Shown one piece after another: positions 26,100 to 33,937 of a stretch of 64,000 nucleotides of DNA. Position numbers and translations under genes: made by a program. Numbering within the stretch: position 1 is the stretch's first letter; each line of letters starts with the position of its first letter. The DNA lies in assembly GCF_000022085.1 (NCBI RefSeq), contig NC_011894.1, forward strand, positions 6,867,001-6,931,000, in the 5' to 3' direction. Source of the DNA: Methylobacterium nodulans ORS 2060. Lineage in GTDB: Bacteria; Pseudomonadota; Alphaproteobacteria; Rhizobiales; Beijerinckiaceae. The notes beneath the pieces were generated by a model, which did not search any database, had not been told where the DNA came from, and saw only the letters and a list, made by a program, of their open reading frames with translations.

Positions 26100-27565
26100 G
26101 AGCCCGTCCGAGTAAGTACCTCGACGGCGGCGCTTTGGGATGATTCACTCGGCTCATGGCCAAGGTGTTTCGCTCCTGGGACGTCGATCAGGGCTGGCTG
26201 CTGCCACCCTCGCTGCATGAGTTCGTGCCGCCCGGGCACATGGCGCACTTCGTGCGCGATACGGTGCGCGAGGCGCTCGACCTCTCAGCCATTCTCGACA
26301 CCTACACCGAGGAGCGCGGCTACCCGCCCTACCATCCCGGCATGATGGTGGCCCTGCTCCTCTACGGCTACAGCCGCGGTCTGTACTCGTCGCGTCAGCT
26401 CGCCCGCGCCTGCGAGGAGCGGGTTGACTTCATGGCCGTGACCGGCCTGAACCGGCCCGACTTCCGCACCATCGCTGACTTCCGCAAGCGGCATCTGACG
26501 GCGCTCTCGGACCTGTTCGTGCAGGTGCTGCGGCTGTGCCGGGCGGCCGGGCTGGTCGGCTTTGCCCACGTGGCGGTGGACGGCACCAAGCTGAAGGCCA
26601 ACGCCTCGCGCCACAAGGCGATGAGCTACGGCCGGATGAAGGCGGCCGAGTCGACGCTGGCCGCCGAGGTCGAGGCTTGGCTGGATCAAGCGCGCGAGGC
26701 CGACGCGGCGGAGGATCGGGCTCATGGGACCGACCATCGTGGCGACGAGACACCGGCCTGGATGGCCGACAAGCAGCGGCGGCTGGAGACGATCCGCGCC
26801 GCCAAGGCCGCGTTGGAGGCAGAGGCTGCCGATCCGCCCGATCCGGAGGACGAGGACGGGCCGGGGGCCTCGTCGGGCATGCGCTGGCAAGGTCGGCCCT
26901 TGCGGGGCGAGGACGGCGGTCCGCCCGACCGGGCGCAGCGCAACTTCACCGACCCGGACAGCCGCATCCTGCCCACGCGCGACGGGTTCGTGCAGGGCTA
27001 CAACGGCCAGATTGCGGTTGATGCGGCCCATCAGGTGATCGTCGCGCATCGGCTCGTGACGAACCCCGCCGACTCGCGCGCTCTCGTGCCGCTCGTCGAC
27101 GGCGTCTGCACCCATCTCGGGCGCAAGCCGCGGGAGGTCTCCGGAGATGCCGGCTTTGCCACCGAGGCGAACCTGGCCGCGCTGCAGGAGCGACGGATCA
27201 CAGCCTATCTCGCTCCGGGCCGTGCCCGTCACGGCGAGGCGGATGCAGCAGGTCGCCGGAGGCTGACGAAGATGCCCCTGATGAGCGCGATGGCCGTCCG
27301 CCTGAAGCGGGCTGGGCGCCGGAGCCGTTACCGTCTCAGGAAGCAGGTCGTCGAGCCGGTGTTCGGGCAGATCAAGCAGGCCAGAGGCTTCCGACAGTTC
27401 CTGCTACGTGGGCTCGATCAGGTCCGCGGCGAGTGGGCGATGATCTGCACCGCCCATAACCTCCTGAAGCTGGCGCAGGCCGCGCGCTGAGCCTGTGGCG
27501 CAGGAGCCATCCGCCCAGATCTCAACCTTAGTCCCAACGCATCAAACCGTTACTCGGACGGGCTC
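26100..27565 (+). mobile_element. Complete IS1182-family insertion sequence
   Basis: A 1466-bp element bounded by perfect inverted ends. The sequence CTAGGAGCCCGTCCGAGTAA at 26096 is repeated exactly inverted at 27550-27569. CTAG is present on both outer sides and may be the target duplication or part of the ends. One intact transposase gene fills the element. The intact gene and perfect ends suggest recent insertion. Confidence 0.85.
26156..27490 (+). CDS. IS1182-family transposase
   Basis: A 444-residue DDE transposase. The N-terminus WDVDQGWLLPPSLHEFVPPG and the segment MTG-like VTGLNRPDFRTIADFRKRH are characteristic of IS1182. The catalytic segments include HVAVDGTKLKANASRHKAMS, a central DGFVQGYNGQIAVDAAHQVI (with the second acidic residue) and the C-terminal KQVVEPVFGQIKQARGFRQF carrying the glutamate. 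The frame is uninterrupted and fills the element. Confidence 0.93.
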   Translation: MAKVFRSWDVDQGWLLPPSLHEFVPPGHMAHFVRDTVREALDLSAILDTYTEERGYPPYHPGMMVALLLYGYSRGLYSSRQLARACEERVDFMAVTGLNRPDFRTIADFRKRHLTALSDLFVQVLRLCRAAGLVGFAHVAVDGTKLKANASRHKAMSYGRMKAAESTLAAEVEAWLDQAREADAAEDRAHGTDHRGDETPAWMADKQRRLETIRAAKAALEAEAADPPDPEDEDGPGASSGMRWQGRPLRGEDGGPPDRAQRNFTDPDSRILPTRDGFVQGYNGQIAVDAAHQVIVAHRLVTNPADSRALVPLVDGVCTHLGRKPREVSGDAGFATEANLAALQERRITAYLAPGRARHGEADAAGRRRLTKMPLMSAMAVRLKRAGRRSRYRLRKQVVEPVFGQIKQARGFRQFLLRGLDQVRGEWAMICTAHNLLKLAQAAR

Positions 27566-27607
27566 CTAGGTGTGCAGTCCCATCACATCCTGCCGAACGC
27601 GGCGACG

Positions 27608-27865
27608 ATGGCGGGCCTGTGCCCGACGCAGATCGGGCTGGTGAAGCTCACCGAGGCGAACGGCATCGCCCGACGGGCGGACGAGATCCTCGGGTTCATC
27701 ACGGCGGTGATCGTCGTGAGCGCCCTGTGCTCGTACTTCTCGATCCGTAACTCGCTCGGACGGGCGCGCGGCGAGATGCTGGAGCGGATCGCGGACGTCG
27801 CCTTCATTGTCGGCCTGATCGGGTTGGCCGTGGCGTCGCTCCTGTTTGCGCACGAGTGGATCTGA
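27608..27865 (+). CDS. 85-residue two-helix membrane protein
   Basis: An unrecognised protein with two predicted transmembrane helices (ILGFITAVIVVSALCSYF and VAFIVGLIGLAVASLLFA) joined by a basic loop. A GTG 36 bases earlier is an alternative start, but that position lies directly against the right end of the IS1182-type element, so the ATG at 27608 is preferred. The insertion may have separated it from its promoter. Confidence 0.5.
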   Translation: MAGLCPTQIGLVKLTEANGIARRADEILGFITAVIVVSALCSYFSIRNSLGRARGEMLERIADVAFIVGLIGLAVASLLFAHEWI

Positions 27866-28014
27866 GGTCCGTTCCTGCCTGCCTCGAGACGGGCGCGAAT
27901 GTCAGCGCGTCTTGCAGAGACTGGAATGGCAATCGGGTCTGACGTGCGCTCCGGCACCACGTTCTTCTGCTTTCTGCGGCACACCGCCGGTCGGCATTCG
28001 CACCGGAGGTTCCA

Positions 28015-28107
28015 ATGGTCAGCCCGCTCCAGATCCGCCGCCTCATGGCCGCAGCCTTCGTTCTCGGCCTCGCCCTCGCACCTGCGGTGAACGCTCTGCT
28101 GCCCTGA
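28015..28107 (+). CDS. 30-residue hydrophobic peptide
   Basis: A very small gene with a good ribosome site (GGAGG six bases before the ATG). The product starts with a basic stretch and continues as one hydrophobic segment, AAAFVLGLALAPAVNALLP, so it is either a membrane peptide or a stand-alone signal-like peptide. A 63-codon frame overlapping it is less likely because it lacks a ribosome site. Confidence 0.4.
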   Translation: MVSPLQIRRLMAAAFVLGLALAPAVNALLP

Positions 28108-28156
28108 ATCGGCGTGCTATCTGGCGAGCCTGCACCGCGTCCGAAGGATCGATCCC

Positions 28157-28372
28157 ATGGCGATGTCGGAGATGCTGCTGCTAGTCATTCCGGGCGTTGC
28201 CGTCATCGTGCTGCTCACGGTTCTCATCGGGAGGCCAGCTCAAAGGCGCGCCGATGAGGCGATGGGGTCGGACGGAGGCGCCTGGACCGGCGGCCTGGGC
28301 TGGGATTTGGGCGGAGGAGTTGACAGCGGTGGCAGCAGCTGCGGCGACGGCGGCAGCTGCGGGGGTGCCTGA
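28157..28372 (+). CDS. 71-residue membrane protein with Gly/Cys tail
   Basis: One transmembrane helix (MLLLVIPGVAVIVLLTVLIG) is followed by a short basic region and a C-terminal tail rich in glycine, serine and cysteine ending SSCGDGGSCGGA. The tail resembles those of small TPM-associated or cysteine-rich membrane proteins common in Methylobacteriaceae. Function unknown. Lies just upstream of tRNA-Ser. Confidence 0.55.
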   Translation: MAMSEMLLLVIPGVAVIVLLTVLIGRPAQRRADEAMGSDGGAWTGGLGWDLGGGVDSGGSSCGDGGSCGGA

Positions 28373-28551
28373 TTGGTTCATTCGGCGGCCGGGTGCGAAG
28401 GGCGATGCAGGCCGACGCGGCCGCGAAGGTTGACGCCGCGCTCCGCGCCGCCATAGACAGGGCCGGTGGCCGAAACGGGAGCAGAGCGGCCGCAAACGCG
28501 GGTTCCGAGATCCCGCCGAAGCCGCCAAAAGCTCAACCGGATCAAGGCCTT

Positions 28552-28641
28552 GGAAGGGTGGCCGAGTGGTTTAAGGCAGCGGTCTTGAAAACCGCCGTGG
28601 GGGCAACTCCACCGTGGGTTCGAATCCCACCCCTTCCGCCA
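28552..28641 (+). tRNA. tRNA-Ser (anticodon UGA)
   Basis: A 90-base tRNA with a 7-bp acceptor stem (GGAAGGG/CCCTTCC), a discriminator G and an encoded CCA. The anticodon stem-loop is GCGGT-CTTGAAA-ACCGC giving anticodon TGA, followed by the long variable arm typical of class II tRNAs and the T-loop TTCGAAT. Its 3' end serves as attachment site for the downstream element. Confidence 0.97.
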
Positions 28642-28642
28642 G
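28625..28642 (+). other. attL: tRNA-Ser 3' end, 18-bp direct repeat
   Basis: TCCCACCCCTTCCGCCAG, covering the T-arm, acceptor 3' strand and CCA of the tRNA, recurs exactly at 41582-41599. The pair bounds the 13-kb integrated element; the copy here keeps the tRNA functional. Confidence 0.85.
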
Positions 28643-28738
28643 ACTTCTGCTAAGTGTCTGGCCTACTGAGAAGCGTTGACAGACAAGGGGTTGGGCGGCA
28701 CCTGTGCTACAGGTTGTTGCTACAGGTGACCCCTCGCG

Positions 28739-29074
28739 ATGGGCCTTGAGACCCGCCTTGTTCGCCGCAAGAACGGCACCTACTCGTTCCGAGGCTACGT
28801 CCCTCCCGAGTTGCGAGAGGCCATCCCTGGTGGCCGCAGCGGGCAGAAGTGGATTGCTCTCGGGACCGCTGATCGTGCTGAGGCAGTGCGTCGCGCTCGC
28901 CTCAAGTCGGTGGAGTTCGGCCGGGAGCTATCTGCGGCGCGGCGCCGGCTCTCAGGTGCCCAGGATGCCATCTCGCAGGCTGAGGCCGACCGGCTTGCCG
29001 CGATGTGGCTCTCCAAGTTCCTGAATGACGATGAAAGAAAGACCGGGGAGCGCCAATCGAGGTGGCGGGTCTGA
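28739..29074 (+). pseudogene. Truncated tyrosine integrase (N-terminal part only)
   Basis: The first roughly 100 residues (VRRKNGTYSFRGYVPPELRE through RAEAVRRARLKSVEFGRELS) match the N-terminal arm-binding domain of tRNA-targeting tyrosine recombinases. The catalytic domain with its R-H-R-Y residues is absent; the frame ends after 111 codons. Two GCTACAGGT motifs between attL and the ATG could be arm-type binding sites. It was probably the integrase that inserted this element. Confidence 0.75.
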
Positions 29075-29218
29075 ATGTTTATGCCACGTATCTGAATTGG
29101 CATCGACAGATCGGAGGCTCCAAAAACCCCCCGTGGCCCCATCCGTTTCAAGGAGGGGCTGGCTCTGGAAAGCTCACACCCACGATGAGGCGCCGGCTTG
29201 AACGAGTAGGCCGAGCCG

Positions 29219-29422
29219 ATGGTTGCCCTTCACTGGCGACCATGGAGGGGAGCATTGGTCTGGTTCGTGGCAGGAGCAGTGCTCGGGCTGGCGCATGGCA
29301 TCGTCCGCCTTGTGCGTGCTCCACGTCCACTGAGGAGCCCGGCTCGGACCCTCGTCATAACCACCTTCATTGGGCTCATGGCTATCGGCCTCCCGCTGTG
29401 GCTGGCAGCCCACCTCATCTGA
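29219..29422 (+). CDS. 67-residue two-helix membrane protein
   Basis: Two hydrophobic segments (ALVWFVAGAVLGLAHGIV and LVITTFIGLMAIGLPLWLAA) separated by a strongly basic loop. No recognised family and no clear ribosome site. The region between the integrase remnant and this gene holds no other support for coding. Confidence 0.4.
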   Translation: MVALHWRPWRGALVWFVAGAVLGLAHGIVRLVRAPRPLRSPARTLVITTFIGLMAIGLPLWLAAHLI

Positions 29423-29430
29423 CCCACCGA

Positions 29431-29549
29431 GTCACAGAAGGGTTTACCGCTCAGGTACATCGTCCTGTTACGCTTGAGTGCGTCACAAAAGGGTTTACTT
29501 GGGGCTTTTGGTACATCACTGTCACAGGGTCTGGATCGTTCTGTGACAG
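29431..29549. promoter_or_regulatory. Res-like site upstream of the serine recombinase
   Basis: Two 17-bp direct repeats, GTCACAGAAGGGTTTAC at 29431 and GTCACAAAAGGGTTTAC at 29482, are each followed by GGTACATC (29454 and 29510). Next comes the inverted pair CTGTCACAG (29519) and CTGTGACAG (29541), ending 11 bases before the recombinase start. Repeated dyad units in front of a resolvase gene are the usual form of its res site and autoregulatory operator. Confidence 0.6.
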
Positions 29550-29560
29550 GATGCAGCCCA

Positions 29561-30118
29561 ATGGCCGTGTATGGTTACGCCCGCGTCAGTACCACCGACC
29601 AAGACCTCAGCCTTCAGGAGGAAGCTCTGCGGGCAGCAGGGTGCGAGGTCATTCGCTCAGAGAAGCGGTCAGGCACCAGCACGGAGGGCAGGACCGAGCT
29701 TCAGACGCTCATGGACTTCGCCAGAAAGGGCGACACCATCGTGGTGACCCGCATCGACCGGCTGGCCCGCTCCATTGCTGACCTCGCTATCCTCGTTCGG
29801 CAGCTTGAGGCGAAGGGAGTTGCCCTGAAGGCCACTGAGCAGCCCATCGACACGTCAACGGCTGCGGGACGCTGCTTCCTTCAGATGCTCGGGGTGTTCG
29901 CCGAGTTTGAGACGAACCTTCGCAGGGAGCGTCAGCTTGAGGGCATCGCCAAGGCCAAGGCTGCGGGCGTCTATGCGGGCAAGGGGCGCCCTGCTTCGGT
30001 GCCTGCTGAGAAGGTGAGGGAGCTTCACGCCACCGGAATGGGTCCGTCTGCCATCGCGAAGGAACTCGGCATCAGCCGCATGTCGGTGCACCGGGCGTTG
30101 AACCCGAAGGCCGCATGA
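29561..30118 (+). CDS. Serine site-specific recombinase (resolvase/invertase)
   Basis: A 185-residue small serine recombinase. The catalytic serine is in YGYARVSTTDQDLSLQEE (residues 4-21). Further conserved elements are the arginine-rich VTRIDRLARSIADLAILVRQ and FAEFETNLRRERQLEGIAKA, then the C-terminal helix-turn-helix MGPSAIAKELGISRMSVHRAL. Length and domains are complete, so it should be active. It probably acts on the repeat array just upstream. Confidence 0.93.
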   Translation: MAVYGYARVSTTDQDLSLQEEALRAAGCEVIRSEKRSGTSTEGRTELQTLMDFARKGDTIVVTRIDRLARSIADLAILVRQLEAKGVALKATEQPIDTSTAAGRCFLQMLGVFAEFETNLRRERQLEGIAKAKAAGVYAGKGRPASVPAEKVRELHATGMGPSAIAKELGISRMSVHRALNPKAA

Positions 30119-30154
30119 TGGCGGCTGGACAGGAGCTTGAGGCCAAGCAGGCTC

Positions 30155-30511
30155 CTACCTCGTGTGGCTGCTAGTCTCATGCGGCCGATTGGCCTCTACG
30201 ATACTGACATACCTACTCGGAGTTGGAGTGCTGCCCCTCCAAGTCACATCGACTCTCGAGCTGTCCTTTTTGACCAATAGGTTGTATTTGCCTTCGCTAT
30301 CAGGCTCTCCTACTTCTTCAATACGAGCCATGAAGTAGGCAGGTTTATTGCTGGTCTCATGAAGGTAGAGCCAGCCACCCCGTAAAGCGGGCGCCTCTTG
30401 TGGAGAAATTCTCCAATACCCCGATCTAAAAACTCCCTGTCCTTTTCCAATTTGGAATAGGTTGTCTGGTCTGCCGTTCTTGTAATGGCAGATTGCGTGC
30501 ATTGCCTTCAT
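30155..30511 (-). CDS. 118-residue hypothetical protein
   Basis: An unrecognised soluble protein starting at MKAMHAICHYKNGRPDN after AAGGAGGGG. It is rich in aromatic and basic residues (FRSGYWRISPQEAPALRGGW) and ends in a Pro/Ser/His-rich tail. The beta-strand-rich pattern recalls small EVE/ASCH-like folds, but no signature residues confirm this. It is transcribed against its neighbours. Roughly 250 bases upstream (30512-30759) hold no gene I can support. Confidence 0.55.
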   Translation of the reverse strand: MKAMHAICHYKNGRPDNLFQIGKGQGVFRSGYWRISPQEAPALRGGWLYLHETSNKPAYFMARIEEVGEPDSEGKYNLLVKKDSSRVDVTWRGSTPTPSRYVSIVEANRPHETSSHTR

Positions 30512-30759
30512 TGAGCGCCCCTCCTTAGTGCCAAGCATACTGAGGACAAGGAGCGAAGGCGAGCGAAGCTCACAACTGTCCAAGGTCTTCATCATTAGGC
30601 TCACACTCGGAGCGGGTTTTGTATGTGATGCCGCCCTCGCTACCAGATGTGGTGCCTCTGCGCCTGTCAGGCAGGGGATGGACGCGGCTTCAATGCGCCT
30701 GAGCACGACACCTCAGGCCCCTTCCACGGTTGACCTCACGCAGCCGTAGGAGGGCCAGC

Positions 30760-31152
30760 GTGGCTTCTGCCGACCAACGCCTATCCGCCTCAGAGCCGAG
30801 CTTCTGGGTCGTCCTGGGCCTCTCAGCAGTGTACCTGTGCCTGAGTGGCCTGTTCATCGTAGCCCCGACCACAGGAGCTTCGATCTTCGGCATACCGGCT
30901 CCAGGCAACCTCGCTGATGCGTACCTTCGTGCTATCGGCTTCCGAGATGCTGCCTTGGCCCTCTATCTGGCTGGGCTTGCCTGCTTCTCGTCTAGGCGTG
31001 CGGTGGGCATCGTCCTGGGCGCAACCGTCCTCATCCCAGTCTGTGATGTCGCCCTCGTCCTGGCTGTAGGGACCGCAGCTTGGTGGCAGATCGGACTTCA
31101 TGCCCTCAATGGAGTCTGCCTGATTGTCATGACTACCTGGGTGCTGAGATGA
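30760..31152 (+). CDS. DUF4267-type four-helix membrane protein
   Basis: A 130-residue integral membrane protein with four hydrophobic segments. The pattern GASIFGIPAPGN, then AYLRAIGFRDAALALYLAG, then VLIPVCDVALVL fits the DUF4267 family of uncharacterised membrane proteins. Translation starts at GTG with TAGGAGGG six bases upstream. Function unknown. Confidence 0.65.
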   Translation: MASADQRLSASEPSFWVVLGLSAVYLCLSGLFIVAPTTGASIFGIPAPGNLADAYLRAIGFRDAALALYLAGLACFSSRRAVGIVLGATVLIPVCDVALVLAVGTAAWWQIGLHALNGVCLIVMTTWVLR

Positions 31153-31261
31153 GAGGTGCATAACGTGTATTGGTCGCTTGGGGGCCTCTATTCTGCCTCA
31201 CATGCCTGCTATTATTCGCTTACTGTCTCTCAGGGTACGGCCCCTATTCTCAGGAGTATGA

Positions 31262-31531
31262 ATGTCGAGGGTATGTAGCGCACCGGGTTGTTCTTCCCCG
31301 GCTGCGTCACGGTTCAGCCTGTACTGCAAGGCTCATAAGGCTCGTCTGCGCAGGCATGGAGCAGTCGATCAGGTCGGCGTTACGGAGGCCCTCCTGGGGT
31401 CGTACAAGCGCCTCGTGAGGGTTCGTATCGAGAAGAACAAGGAGAGCCCGCTGTGGGGTCAACTGGAGGCTCGGTGGGACACCATCGTGAGCCACGCTCA
31501 GAGCATCGTAGACGGCCACCAGCGTGGGTAG
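31262..31531 (+). CDS. 89-residue zinc-motif protein ending at an in-frame amber codon
   Basis: The N-terminus holds a Cys/His cluster, CSAPGCSSPAASRFSLYCKAH, of the kind that binds one zinc ion, followed by a basic stretch (KARLRRHG) and a helical region. CAGGAG precedes the ATG. The frame stops at TAG (31529-31531) but continues open in the same frame for 399 more bases to 31930, where it ends four bases into the polymerase-like gene. Either the protein is truncated, the TAG is read through, or the gene has decayed. Confidence 0.6.
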   Translation: MSRVCSAPGCSSPAASRFSLYCKAHKARLRRHGAVDQVGVTEALLGSYKRLVRVRIEKNKESPLWGQLEARWDTIVSHAQSIVDGHQRG

Positions 31532-31930
31532 ACGGGCTACTCGTTCGAGAGACGGGCTGCGCAGGAGGTCTTGAAGCTCGCGGCAGACGTGGAGCCCAAG
31601 GCGGTCGTAGAGACGGCTCTGGCCATGTTTCTCCTGCTAGAAGCTGAGCCACGGCGGTTTCGGTCTGACGCAGGCTTCCGTACTCAGCTTGTCAGGAGGG
31701 TTCGTGGTCTGACGGACATGAACGCCGGGACCTTCTGGGAGAACGACACTGGGAAGGTGAGGCGCGTGTACAAGGACGTACCACCACGAGCCATCGTCGT
31801 GATGGGGCAGTGGCTTGCAGAGGCATTTGGGGGAGCCGGGACGCACATGGCGAGGCTGGAGGAGCGTGACAGGCAGGAGCGGGAGAACGCTCGCCAGGAC
31901 TTCCATAAGGCCTTGGAGGAACTGCGGTGA
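31532..31930 (+). pseudogene. In-frame continuation after the amber codon
   Basis: An open stretch of 133 codons in the same frame as the zinc-motif gene. It has a normal-looking amphipathic composition (VEPKAVVETALAMFLLLEAE, GKVRRVYKDVPPRAIVVMGQ) and a charged coiled-coil-like C-terminus rich in Glu/Arg. A TTG at 31571 is the only start near a Shine-Dalgarno-like AGGAGG, but the two are only two bases apart, which is too close. I therefore read this as the second half of a 223-codon gene rather than an independent one. Confidence 0.5.
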
Positions 31931-33243
31931 TGACGGAGCCTACCCGGCACCGCTGGTTTGACGACTTCAGGGGAGCCAAGGCGCCACGCTTACTCAGCCT
32001 CGTTCAGCAGGTGACTGCTCAGGTAGACGAGCACGAGAAGGTTCACGAGCCGCGCAAGCATGTACGTCGGCAAGAGGACCAGAGGCGGCACGAGACGGCC
32101 ATTGAGGCCATCGTCGCCAACCTCGCCCACGCCGTGCACCTGCCGCCTGAGCTGGGTCGTCTTGCGTGTCTGGTGGGGAACTCAACCGAGAGACGCACTC
32201 GGTATGACAGCTCCGTCTTCGGCAAGGGCTTCCGGAAGCTCCTATGGCGGCTTGAGGAGGCGGGAGTGCTCGATTGGAACCGCTCCTTTGAGCGTGGCCA
32301 AGCCTCGACCACCGCTCCTACCTCAGCTTTCGCTGAGAGGGTTCGCGAGGCTGGTGTAGAGCTGTCCGACTTCCGCCGACTCCCTGGTGAAGAGGTCATC
32401 CTGCTTTCGCAGAAGACCCTCCTGTCTGCTTCCGGCCAAATCATCAGTCATAAAGCCATGGTGGACTACGCCGACACGCCAGAAATACGGCAGATGCGGC
32501 AAACCATACGGGAGATAAACGCATTCCTTGAAGGGGCAGACATCAGCTTTATAGACGATGGGCTTGGTCCTGTAGACGCCTACCAGCGCACCATGCGGCG
32601 TCATTTCGTCCTGAAGCCCACTGACAAGGACATTCGCTTTGACCGCAGAGAACGGCTGTTCGGAGGCTTCTGGCAGAACCTTAAGCGTGCGAGAAGAGGA
32701 GGTATCAGGATAGGTGGCGAGGAGGCCGCTATCCTCGACTTTTCCTCGATGTTCCCACGGTTGGCCTATGCGAGTGCTGGAGCTACACCTCCTGAAGGTG
32801 ACGTCTACGCCATTCCTGGCCTGGAGAACCACCGTAGAGGGGTTAAGCTTGTGCTGAGTACTCTCCTCTTCGACAATAACAAGAAGCGCAAGAGCTGGCC
32901 ATCTGAACTCCTTATCGGAGATGCCGATACCCATGAACCAAGCCTACCGGAAGGATGGACAGTTAAGCATACGAGAGCCGCTATCGCAGAAGCACATCCA
33001 CCGTTGGCTAACTGCCTTGGAGATGGCCTTGGCTACAGCTTAATGCACATAGAGAGCCGTATCCTGGTCACCGTGCTTGAGGAGTTGAGAGCAAGGGGCA
33101 TTGTTGCTCTTGGCCTGCATGATGGCCCGATGGCTCCTTGGTCAAGGAGGGAAGAGGTGAAAGCCTTAATGGAGGATGTAGGTAGGAGGATTACCTCTAT
33201 CCACTTGCCTGTTGAGATCACATCAGCGGCTATGAACCACTGA
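31930..33243 (+). CDS. Compact family-A DNA polymerase-like protein
   Basis: A 437-residue protein without an annotated name I recognise. Its C-terminal half has the three polymerase motifs of family A in order. Motif A is ILDFSSMFPRLAYASAG (D270). A fingers-helix motif B is HRRGVKLVLSTLLFDN (R302, K306; compare RxxxKxxxFGxxYG). Motif C is ALGLHDGPMAP (H397-D398). The 250-residue N-terminus is helical and basic, with no 3'-5' exonuclease motifs. The ATG overlaps the preceding stop (TGATG), so it is coupled to the zinc-motif gene. Polymerase assignment is by motif pattern; it could be an inactive or primase-like derivative. Confidence 0.55.
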   Translation: MTEPTRHRWFDDFRGAKAPRLLSLVQQVTAQVDEHEKVHEPRKHVRRQEDQRRHETAIEAIVANLAHAVHLPPELGRLACLVGNSTERRTRYDSSVFGKGFRKLLWRLEEAGVLDWNRSFERGQASTTAPTSAFAERVREAGVELSDFRRLPGEEVILLSQKTLLSASGQIISHKAMVDYADTPEIRQMRQTIREINAFLEGADISFIDDGLGPVDAYQRTMRRHFVLKPTDKDIRFDRRERLFGGFWQNLKRARRGGIRIGGEEAAILDFSSMFPRLAYASAGATPPEGDVYAIPGLENHRRGVKLVLSTLLFDNNKKRKSWPSELLIGDADTHEPSLPEGWTVKHTRAAIAEAHPPLANCLGDGLGYSLMHIESRILVTVLEELRARGIVALGLHDGPMAPWSRREEVKALMEDVGRRITSIHLPVEITSAAMNH

Positions 33244-33937
33244 GAATGCCTACCTGCACCCTGCGTATCGATGAGAACACTTCACACCACTTTACATACC
33301 ACCTACAAGACCCGTAACTTCCGTTTCTATCTCAATGGTTTAGCGAGACAGCCCTTCTCGGGAGGGTACTCCATCCGTCTTACGCAGAAACGGACAGCAG
33401 CGTTCAGCAGGATGTGGCGCAAGCTGTCCTTTCCAGAGGCTTGTAGAATGGCATTAGGAGGCCACCAGAGGGCGTCCACTGCCTGACTGGTGGCTCACCT
33501 CAACAGCACAGAAACCCCGTGTAGAGCCGTCCTAGACAGCCTCAGAGGCTACCGTTTGATTGACGTCAGAAATGGAGAAAGCCCTCTGTCAGGAGCAAGC
33601 TTGATCTGAAGGCAGACCTTAGTGCTCTCGATGTGCCCGTGTCCAGGCACGCTGAGGTGCGCCGGACGTGGACAAGGGGCACGCTGGTGATGAACTGAAC
33701 GAGCGCATTGACGACATCGCGAGTAGGGAAACAAGCCGCTCTCATTTGTCGTTAATATCTGGCTAGCCTGCCCCTCGCCCGCATCGATACTAGGTCGAAC
33801 TTGTGCAGCAGACATGGGGAAGCTCAGGGAGCCTCAGGCCAGCACGAGGCGGCTCCAAGCGTAGCCGTTATTGCAGCTGTAGGATACTCGCTATATGTAC
33901 TGGGGCCCATATCGAGTAGCCCTGCGAAGGCCGCCCA
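33244..33937. other. 694-base region without a supportable gene
   Basis: Short open frames exist on both strands but none has a ribosome site or recognisable protein. It contains a 20-base sequence, CACCTACAAGACCCGTAACT at 33300, that recurs at 40450. The part nearest the RTX gene is AT-richer and presumably holds its promoter. Confidence 0.5.

Noticed and set aside
27899-28090. 63-codon frame upstream of the 30-residue peptide
   Set aside because: Low-complexity Ser/Arg-rich product, no ribosome site, overlaps a better-supported small gene.
29062-29781. 239-codon frame overlapping the resolvase gene
   Set aside because: Product has no protein-like pattern and half of it is out of frame with the clear serine recombinase.
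33271-33486. 71-codon frame after the polymerase-like gene
   Set aside because: No ribosome site and its 5' part is a repeated sequence found again in non-coding DNA at 40450.
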